Source: Verrucomicrobiales bacterium (lineage in GTDB: Bacteria; Verrucomicrobiota; Verrucomicrobiia; Limisphaerales; UBA9464). From it: a DNA stretch of 5,324 nt. The notes below the pieces were generated by a model. The model searched no databases. It saw nothing but the letters and a program-made list of their open reading frames with translations, and was not told the DNA's origin. Shown here in pieces: positions 1-4,433 of the stretch (positions within the stretch are counted from its first letter, which is position 1; every line of letters starts with the position of its first letter). The translations under genes and the position numbers were made by a program. The stretch spans positions 1 through 5,324 of the forward strand of contig DLVS01000200.1 of NCBI GenBank assembly GCA_003445095.1, in the 5' to 3' direction.

Positions 1-1
1 T

Positions 2-301
2 GGAATCAACACCGTGGCGCCGCGTGACGAATCGGCGAGCATCACCACTGAGCTTATGGCGGACCGCCATCCTGCCGCGGATGAAATGGACGCTTACGAA
101 CGGGTGCTGGGCGATGCGATGGCGGGCGACGCCAGTCTGTTTGCTCGCGAAGACTACGTCGAAGAAGCGTGGCGTATCGTGGACCCCGTGTTGAAAGGGG
201 GCACTCCCGTCTTTGAGTACGAACCCAAAACGTGGGGACCGAAAGAAGCGGCTCAGCTCACGCCGCCAGGCGGTTGGGACGATCCGGTGGTGGCGGGGTG
301 A
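2..301 (+). CDS. zwf: Glucose-6-phosphate 1-dehydrogenase, C-terminal fragment (5' end outside window)
   Basis: This is the last 99 codons of glucose-6-phosphate dehydrogenase, the cytoplasmic enzyme that oxidises glucose-6-phosphate to 6-phosphogluconolactone with NADP+ or NAD+ and opens the oxidative pentose phosphate/Entner-Doudoroff routes. The frame is open to the left edge, so the GTG at 14 is an internal Val codon and not a start. The recognisable family signatures are the helix with AYERVLGDAMAGD, then LFAREDYVEEAWRIVDPVL, then the tail motif YEPKTWGP and a final GGWDDP. In the family these segments lie at the extreme C-terminus of a protein of about 500 residues. The active site and nucleotide-binding domain lie upstream and cannot be judged here. 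The stop is TGA at 299-301. No 6-phosphogluconolactonase gene (pgl), a common neighbour, follows; the next gene is unrelated and 259 bp away. The family call is secure from the tail motifs. Confidence 0.93.
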   Translation, partial: GINTVAPRDESASITTELMADRHPAADEMDAYERVLGDAMAGDASLFAREDYVEEAWRIVDPVLKGGTPVFEYEPKTWGPKEAAQLTPPGGWDDPVVAG

Positions 302-313
302 ACGAATAAGAAT

Positions 314-328
314 CGACCTGCGCGGTCG
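314..328 (+). terminator. Short hairpin after zwf, possible weak terminator
   Basis: CGACC (314-318) and GGTCG (324-328) form a perfect 5-bp stem with a 5-nt loop, starting 12 nt after the zwf stop codon. No T-run follows, so this is not a classical Rho-independent terminator. It could be a 3'-end stabilising hairpin or chance in GC-rich DNA. Confidence 0.2.
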
Positions 329-516
329 TGTCGAACCTGGCGAAGCGTTTTAGAGTACGCCGGCTGGACGGCGTCTTGGAACGCACTGACTTTGCTGAAG
401 ACCGGATACGATTCGCCGCGAGACGCGCCTGAGCGCTCTAGCCGCAACCACGACCACGGCGTCCAACGGCCAAAACTCGCCGAGACATTCTAAAGCATCA
501 GCATCAGCGCAGTAGC

Positions 517-536
517 GCACGACACAAGAATCGTGC
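517..536. repeat. Inverted repeat upstream of the PSCyt1/DUF1592 gene
   Basis: GCACGA (517-522) and TCGTGC (531-536) are perfect 6-bp arms around an 8-nt A-rich loop (CACAAGAA), 24 bp before the start codon. It could be an operator half-site pair or a 5'-UTR hairpin. With arms this short in GC-rich DNA, chance is also possible. Confidence 0.3.
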
Positions 537-545
537 AATATTCCA

Positions 546-560
546 GACGTTCGAGACGTC
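546..560. repeat. Inverted repeat abutting the start codon of the PSCyt1/DUF1592 gene
   Basis: GACGT (546-550) and ACGTC (556-560) flank TCGAG, and the right arm ends at the base before ATG 561. It occupies exactly the place where a Shine-Dalgarno sequence would be expected, and none is present. A hairpin here could modulate initiation, but this is inference from a short repeat. Confidence 0.3.
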
Positions 561-2966
561 ATGGAATTGAGCGTGAAACGACAAGTTGCAGTCCTGGTAA
601 TTCTGGTGGCCGGTGCGGCGGCTTCCGGATTTCTGGCGTGGAAGCGCTGGTCGAATCGTGACACGGCGACCTACCGCCTACCACAAGTGGATCGCGCCCA
701 GGCCGAAACCGCCTTTCACAAAAAGGTTCTGCCGGTGCTGAGTGAACACTGCTGGGATTGCCATGGGGACGGTATGAGCAAGGGCGATGTGGCACTCGAC
801 AGGTTCACCAACGTCACCGCGGTCTTGCAGGACCGAAAGTTGTGGGAACGAGTTCTGCACAACGTGGAATCGGGCGACATGCCCCCCAAAAAGAAACCGC
901 CGCTGCCAGCTAACGAAAAACAAGTGGTGACGCACTGGCTGGATACCACCTTGTTCCCCGTCGATCCGAAGCGCCCTGATCCGGGTCGAGTCACGCTCCG
1001 CCGCCTGAATCGCGCCGAATACAACAATACCATTCGAGATTTGGTCGGAGTGAGCTTCCGGCCGGCGGATGACTTTCCGGAGGACGATGTCGGTTACGGA
1101 TTCGACAACATCGGCGACGTGCTAACCTTGCCGCCGCTCTTGCTCGAGAAATACCTGCAGGCTGCCGAAGAGATCATGGACGAGGCGATCGTGGACGGAC
1201 CGCGGCCGCCGCCGACTAAGGTGACCGAGGCGGCCAAATTTTCTGGCGGCATTGATAATGGACCGGTGCGTGGGTTGGCCGCCAATGGTGAGCTGACGAC
1301 AACGATCAACCTCTCTTATCCTGGACGCTATCGGGTCACGATCAAAGCCCATGGCGATCAAGCGGGACCCGACCCGGTGAAGATGGGGTTGCGTTGGGAC
1401 GATCACGAAGTGCAAACGTTCGAGGTCAAGGCGAAGGCGAGGGAGCCCGAAACGTATACGGCGGAGATCGATTTCCCGTCGGCTGGCCGACACACCATTA
1501 CCGCGTCATTCCTCAACGATTTTTACCAGGAGCGATGGGTTGAACGTCCGCGCGAAGGGAAACCACCGAAAAAGGAAAAGGTCACTGAAGACCGCAATTT
1601 TTGGCTGCACCAACTTACTTTGACGGGCCCATTGGGAGTCGAGTTGCCGTTGCCGGAGTCGCATCGGCAGATTTTTGCGGCCCGCAGGCCTGGGCAAACC
1701 GATGAGCAGGCGGCGCGAAGCATTGTCGAGGAGTTCACTGGCCGCGCTTGGCGGCGTCCGGTGACCGAGGGCGAAGTGGATCGTCTGATGAAGCTCTATT
1801 CCGAGAGCCGGACGCAGGGCGACAAGTTCGAGTCGGCGGTCAAACACGCGTTGACTGCGGTATTGGTGTCCCCGCACTTCTTGTTTCGTGGAGAGATTCA
1901 GCGGGACCCGAACAACCCGACCGCAATCCATCGGGTGAGTGAGTACGCTTTGGCCTCCAGGCTCTCCTATTTTCTATGGAGCTCGATGCCCGATCCAGAG
2001 CTGATTAGCTTGGCCGCACAAGGTAAGTTGCGACGGAACCTTGAGGAGCAAGTCCGGCGGATGCTCAAGGACCCCAAGGCCCAGGCGTTGACTGACAATT
2101 TTGCCGGCCAGTGGTTACAACTGCGAACCCTCGGAATCATCGACCCTGACCGTACCAAGTTCCCCGCCTTCAACGATCAATTGCGCCGGGATTTGCGGAC
2201 GGAAACGGAAACGTTCTTCAGCCATATCGTGTCGGAAGACCGGCCGATTATGGATTTTCTACTGGGCGATTTTACGTTCGTGAACGAAAGACTCGCGGAG
2301 CACTACGGGCTGGCAGGAGTCTCGGGAGAGGAATTCGTCAGGGTGTCGCTTAGCGGAACGTCTCGCCAAGGGCTCCTGACGCAGGGAAGCGTGTTGACCC
2401 TTACCTCAAATCCGACTCGGACTTCGCCCGTTAAGCGTGGCAAATGGGTGCTCGACAATCTGCTGGCCACTCCGCCTCCGCCTCCACCTCCTAACGTGCC
2501 TGAACTCGAGGCGGGCGAAAAGCTGATGGGCACACTCCGTCAGCGAATGGAAAAGCACCGCGAAAATGCCCTGTGTGCCAGTTGCCACGCACGGATGGAC
2601 CCGATCGGGTTTGCGCTCGAACATTTCGACGCCATTGGCAAATGGCGAGAGAAGGACGGCACTGAAACCGTGGAGCCGGCGGGGGAACTCAACACGGGCG
2701 AGAAGTTCAAGGATCACCGCGAGCTGAATCAGGTTCTGGCTTCGGCCCGGCGCGATGACTTCCTTCGCTGCCTGACTGAAAAGCTTCTGACTTACGGTCT
2801 CGGGCGTGGACTCGAGTATTACGACAAAGTTGCCGTTCAAAAGATTGTCCAGGATCTCAAGGCAGGGGAGGGACGGTTCTCCTCACTCGTGTTGGGAGTG
2901 GTGAACAGCGCGCCGTTTCAGTGGCGACGCGGGGAAGGGGACCCGAATCAGGTGGCGGCGAATTGA
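561..2966 (+). CDS. PSCyt1/DUF1592-family cytochrome-like protein (DUF1587-DUF1595-DUF1592-DUF1588-DUF1585)
   Basis: This 801-residue protein has the multi-domain architecture typical of Planctomycetota and Verrucomicrobiota; its biochemical role is not established. Residues 8-26 are a hydrophobic signal/anchor segment, so the rest probably lies outside the cytoplasmic membrane. Residues about 54-113 are a PSCyt1 cytochrome c-like domain with CWDCH (C64, C67, H68) and a GDMPP segment whose M107 could be the distal haem ligand. DUF1587 follows at about 143-205 (LRRLNRAEYNNTIRDLVGV). A beta-rich region at about 225-357 resembles a carbohydrate-binding-type sandwich. DUF1595 is at about 385-445 (RAWRRPVTEGEV, SPHFLFR), DUF1592 at about 456-583 (SRLSYFLWSSMPD, VNERLAEHYG) and DUF1588 at about 601-699 with a second haem-like motif CASCH (C672, C675, H676) and a seven-proline run. 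DUF1585 is at about 710-787 (CLTEKLLTYGLGRGLEYYD). The length is normal and no domain is broken. ATG 561 is chosen because it precedes the signal/anchor directly; no Shine-Dalgarno is visible. The usual DUF1552 partner gene is not adjacent. Confidence 0.93.
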   Translation: MELSVKRQVAVLVILVAGAAASGFLAWKRWSNRDTATYRLPQVDRAQAETAFHKKVLPVLSEHCWDCHGDGMSKGDVALDRFTNVTAVLQDRKLWERVLHNVESGDMPPKKKPPLPANEKQVVTHWLDTTLFPVDPKRPDPGRVTLRRLNRAEYNNTIRDLVGVSFRPADDFPEDDVGYGFDNIGDVLTLPPLLLEKYLQAAEEIMDEAIVDGPRPPPTKVTEAAKFSGGIDNGPVRGLAANGELTTTINLSYPGRYRVTIKAHGDQAGPDPVKMGLRWDDHEVQTFEVKAKAREPETYTAEIDFPSAGRHTITASFLNDFYQERWVERPREGKPPKKEKVTEDRNFWLHQLTLTGPLGVELPLPESHRQIFAARRPGQTDEQAARSIVEEFTGRAWRRPVTEGEVDRLMKLYSESRTQGDKFESAVKHALTAVLVSPHFLFRGEIQRDPNNPTAIHRVSEYALASRLSYFLWSSMPDPELISLAAQGKLRRNLEEQVRRMLKDPKAQALTDNFAGQWLQLRTLGIIDPDRTKFPAFNDQLRRDLRTETETFFSHIVSEDRPIMDFLLGDFTFVNERLAEHYGLAGVSGEEFVRVSLSGTSRQGLLTQGSVLTLTSNPTRTSPVKRGKWVLDNLLATPPPPPPPNVPELEAGEKLMGTLRQRMEKHRENALCASCHARMDPIGFALEHFDAIGKWREKDGTETVEPAGELNTGEKFKDHRELNQVLASARRDDFLRCLTEKLLTYGLGRGLEYYDKVAVQKIVQDLKAGEGRFSSLVLGVVNSAPFQWRRGEGDPNQVAAN

Positions 2967-2971
2967 TGTGG

Positions 2972-3005
2972 GGTTGGGTGCCGGTTACTTGGCTCCCACT
3001 CAACC
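2972..3005 (+). terminator. Stem-loop directly after the PSCyt1/DUF1592 gene
   Basis: GGTTGGGTG (2972-2980) pairs with CACTCAACC (2997-3005), giving nine base pairs including one G-U wobble, and CC/GG (2981-2982, 2991-2992) can extend it across a bulge. It begins 5 nt after the stop codon, as a terminator or 3'-end protective hairpin would. The following bases are A-rich (GAAGAAACAA), not a T-run, so intrinsic termination is doubtful. Confidence 0.35.
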
Positions 3006-3032
3006 GAAGAAACAACGAGGTGAGCACTCACC

Positions 3033-3068
3033 ATGAACGACATCACAACTTTACTGCGACAACAGTAG
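3033..3068 (+). CDS. Possible 11-codon mini-ORF or remnant of a gene start
   Basis: ATG 3033 opens an 11-residue frame (MNDITTLLRQQ) ending in TAG at 3066-3068. It is preceded at good spacing (8 nt) by GAGGTGAG (3017-3024), the only strong Shine-Dalgarno-like sequence in the window. That sequence sits in an inverted repeat, GGTGAG/CTCACC (3019-3032), which ends at the base before the ATG, so a hairpin could mask it. It could be a short leader peptide, the surviving 5' end of a decayed or deleted gene, or chance. The peptide is too short for a family assignment. Its opening is loosely reminiscent of the N-termini of planctomycete/verrucomicrobial ECF sigma factors, which is only an impression. 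Confidence 0.25.
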   Translation: MNDITTLLRQQ

Positions 3069-3240
3069 GTTGCATTTCTTCGTCGATGAGTGCCTTATCT
3101 CCACAATAAACACCGTCAGAGATGCCAGGCTGGAAACAAAGGCGAAGGGGAAGACGAGCAGGCCAGGCCGACTCAACGATTGCGTCCCTAACTCGACGGG
3201 GGCACCTACTGCACCTCGCTCGAAACCAAGACATTCACCC

Positions 3241-3681
3241 ATGAAGAAACTCCTCAGTGCGATCTTGTGCGCTGGAATTCTGGGCTGCGCTGGCCGGGCG
3301 GCCGAAGCCTCGGGCGGCCCGTTCACGCTCATCGCTTCCACGATTGATGGCGGGGGCGGCACCAGTTCGGGCGGTCCATTTTCGATGACTGGCACTGTGG
3401 GCCAGCCGGATGCCGGTACGCTCCAAGGTGGGACCTTTACACTGCAGGGTGGGTTCTATGCGGTGATCGCCGCAACCACTGGAGACGCGGTTCTGACGAT
3501 CGCGCTGGATAACAACGGCAACGCGATTCTCGCGTGGGACCTGGATGGGTTCCTGCTGGAGTTTCGGGATTCGTTGGATGCCGGACCTGCCTGGCAGGCG
3601 GTTAGCCCAGCTCCCGCGGGCCGGACGTATCTGACGCCAGCGAATCTTCCCACGCGCTACTTTCGACTCTCGAAGCCCTGA
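3241..3681 (+). CDS. Small secreted verrucomicrobial protein with SGGPF/GQPDAG repeats, function unknown
   Basis: This 146-residue protein starts with a clear export signal: positively charged MKK, a hydrophobic stretch to about residue 16, and a signal peptidase I-like AEA/S site after residue 23. An ILGC sequence (C16) leaves a lipoprotein alternative open. The mature part starts with related G-rich units: SGGPFTL, then STIDGGGGTSSGGPFSM, then GTVGQPDAGTLQGGTFTLQGGFY. These look like short beta-strand repeats. A C-terminal segment (WDLDGFLLEFRDSLDAGPAWQAV, broken here as WDLDGFLLEF and SLDAGPAWQAV) ends in RYFRLSKP. I recognise this overall pattern from many Verrucomicrobiota exported proteins with LxWP...GFxLE...W..V...RFFRLxKP tails. 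It is a recurrent uncharacterised design, and no enzymatic motif is present. ATG 3241 is chosen because it places the signal peptide at the N-terminus, although the frame is open further upstream to TTG 3070. There is no clear Shine-Dalgarno. The gene converges on dedA with 27 bp between stops. Confidence 0.82.
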   Translation: MKKLLSAILCAGILGCAGRAAEASGGPFTLIASTIDGGGGTSSGGPFSMTGTVGQPDAGTLQGGTFTLQGGFYAVIAATTGDAVLTIALDNNGNAILAWDLDGFLLEFRDSLDAGPAWQAVSPAPAGRTYLTPANLPTRYFRLSKP

Positions 3682-3708
3682 TCCGAGGTGCGCGGTCGCG
3701 GCCTGGGC

Positions 3709-4365
3709 TCAAGTGACCTTGGCCTTGGCCTCCCGGCGGGCGCGCCAGAATTCGAATGCCATTGGCAATAGACTGATAAAAATGATCGCCAGGACGATGA
3801 GCTCAAAACGCTTCTTCACGAACTCGAATTGCCCCAAATACCAGCCCGCTGGTAGGATCAAACCCACCCAAGCCACGGCACCGATCATATTGAAGGACAT
3901 GAAGCGCGGGTAGTTCATGGCGCCCATTCCTGCGACGAAGGGAGCAAAGGTGCGAACGATTGGCACGAAGCGGGCGAGGATGATGGTCTTGCCCCCATAT
4001 TTTTCGAAAAACGCGTGGGTCCGCGCCAGATACTCGGGTTTGATCACGCGGGGAAAGGCCGCCGACAGTCGCTGGCCGGCAAACCGTCCGATCCAATAGT
4101 TAACCGTGTCGCCGACAAACGCGGCGAGGATCATCAGTGCTCCCGCCAACCACACATTGAGCCCGGAGGCTGGATTAGCTGCCACGGCGCCCACCGCAAA
4201 GATCAACGAATCCCCCGGCAGAAACGGGGTGATCACCAGCCCAGTTTCGCAAAAAATAATGAGGAATAGGATCGCGTAGATCCATGGGCCTTGCGACCGG
4301 GTCAGGTCGTACAGGTGGTCCTGCAGATGCAAGACAAAGTCGATGGCTTCGCGGATCCAATCCAT
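3709..4365 (-). CDS. DedA family (SNARE-associated/VTT domain) integral membrane protein
   Basis: This 218-residue inner-membrane protein belongs to the DedA/VTT family, whose members are linked to membrane-lipid (undecaprenyl phosphate, phosphatidylethanolamine) translocation and to proton-motive-force and envelope homeostasis. The hallmark stretch FCETGLVITPFLPGDSLIF is at residues 38-56, including acidic E40 and D52, which correspond to essential acidic residues in E. coli DedA proteins. GDTVNYWIGRFAG is at 85-97, and FFEKYGGKTIILARFVPIVR runs from 119 to 138 with the conserved arginines R132 and R138. Hydrophobic segments fall at about 28-62, 71-93, 127-147, 158-177 and 188-206; the C-terminus is basic (RARREAKAK). 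Its length fits the family. ATG at 4363-4365 is chosen because MDWIREAIDF is the usual N-terminal type; the frame extends upstream to 4533, but that part is proline/arginine-rich, not family-like, and overlaps the divergent dehydrogenase gene. No Shine-Dalgarno is visible. The exact substrate cannot be inferred from the sequence. Confidence 0.93.
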   Translation of the reverse strand: MDWIREAIDFVLHLQDHLYDLTRSQGPWIYAILFLIIFCETGLVITPFLPGDSLIFAVGAVAANPASGLNVWLAGALMILAAFVGDTVNYWIGRFAGQRLSAAFPRVIKPEYLARTHAFFEKYGGKTIILARFVPIVRTFAPFVAGMGAMNYPRFMSFNMIGAVAWVGLILPAGWYLGQFEFVKKRFELIVLAIIFISLLPMAFEFWRARREAKAKVT

Positions 4366-4433
4366 TCGCGGGCGGACGGTGCGGGAAGTCCGGCTTGCCC
4401 GGCAAGCCGGTTGTCCATTTGGATTCGCGAATG
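4363..4433. repeat. Outer 8-bp inverted repeat covering both divergent start codons
   Basis: CATTCGCG (4363-4370), which contains the complement of the dedA ATG, is the perfect inverse of CGCGAATG (4426-4433), which contains the dehydrogenase ATG. The centre of symmetry (4398) nearly matches that of the inner palindrome (4400). The right arm lies within a self-complementary 10-mer, ATTCGCGAAT (4423-4432). Because each arm includes a start codon, part of the match comes for free; the shared CGCGA just before both ATGs is the informative part. Confidence 0.4.
4390..4410. promoter_or_regulatory. Perfect 10-bp-arm palindrome in the divergent dedA/dehydrogenase intergenic region
   Basis: CCGGCTTGCC (4390-4399), a single C (4400) and GGCAAGCCGG (4401-4410) form a perfect inverted repeat almost in the middle of the 65-bp gap between two divergent start codons. 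The position fits an operator for a dimeric repressor acting on both genes, with the alternative of a dispersed REP-like GC-rich palindrome. An RNA hairpin with a minimal loop would be strong, but no T-run follows. No confident -35/-10 elements can be assigned on either strand. Confidence 0.5.

Larger units (their letters stand above)
302..560. other. Non-coding spacer between zwf and the PSCyt1/DUF1592 gene
   Basis: No ORF here has family-like content. The spacer holds several small inverted repeats: 314-328; 357-374 (ACGCCG/CGGCGT, 6-nt loop); 517-536 (GCACGA/TCGTGC, 8-nt loop); and 546-560 (GACGT/ACGTC, 5-nt spacer), which abuts the ATG at 561. It also has a tandem AGCATC pair at 494-505. 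I find no good sigma-70 -35/-10 pair; the AT-rich patch around 536-543 (CAATATTC) is the only weak -10-like stretch. The promoter of the downstream gene presumably lies here but cannot be fixed by eye. Confidence 0.5.
2967..3240. other. Spacer between the PSCyt1/DUF1592 gene and the small secreted-protein gene
   Basis: The 274-bp spacer contains the post-stop stem-loop at 2972-3005 and an 11-codon mini-ORF at 3033-3068 with a good Shine-Dalgarno sequence. After that comes about 170 bp in which the frame of the downstream gene stays open from a TTG at 3070. The peptide from that extension (many K, R, P and T, no hydrophobic segment) is not protein-like and would bury the signal peptide that starts at 3241, so I treat 3069-3240 as non-coding leader. 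No tRNA-like or mobile-element structure is visible. Confidence 0.5.

Noticed and set aside
319..328. 10-mer TGCGCGGTCG repeated at 3689-3698, both shortly after stop codons
   Set aside because: Tens of 10-bp matches are expected by chance within a window of this size, and the flanks diverge.
1506..1931. Long antisense open frames inside the PSCyt1/DUF1592 gene (for example 1506-1931 and 2406-2840, minus strand)
   Set aside because: They have no family-like motifs and lie opposite a clearly conserved protein; long antisense frames are common in GC-rich genes.
2469..2492. CCT/CCG tandem codons encoding seven prolines
   Set aside because: A proline run at this place is a usual feature of DUF1588 proteins (TPPPPPPPNVPEL), so it is family sequence and not a microsatellite or novel element.
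3069..3107. Sigma-70 promoter with TTGCAT (3070-3075) and CACAAT (3102-3107)
   Set aside because: The spacing of 26 nt is too long for a standard promoter, and no better -10 lies at 16-18 nt.
3070..3240. Upstream extension of the small secreted protein to TTG 3070
   Set aside because: It would place 57 non-hydrophobic residues before a classical MKK signal peptide. The start at 3241 is much more plausible.
3682..3708. Bidirectional terminator between the convergent secreted-protein and dedA genes
   Set aside because: The 27-bp gap is GC-rich, but I could not find a stable stem with a T-run on either strand.
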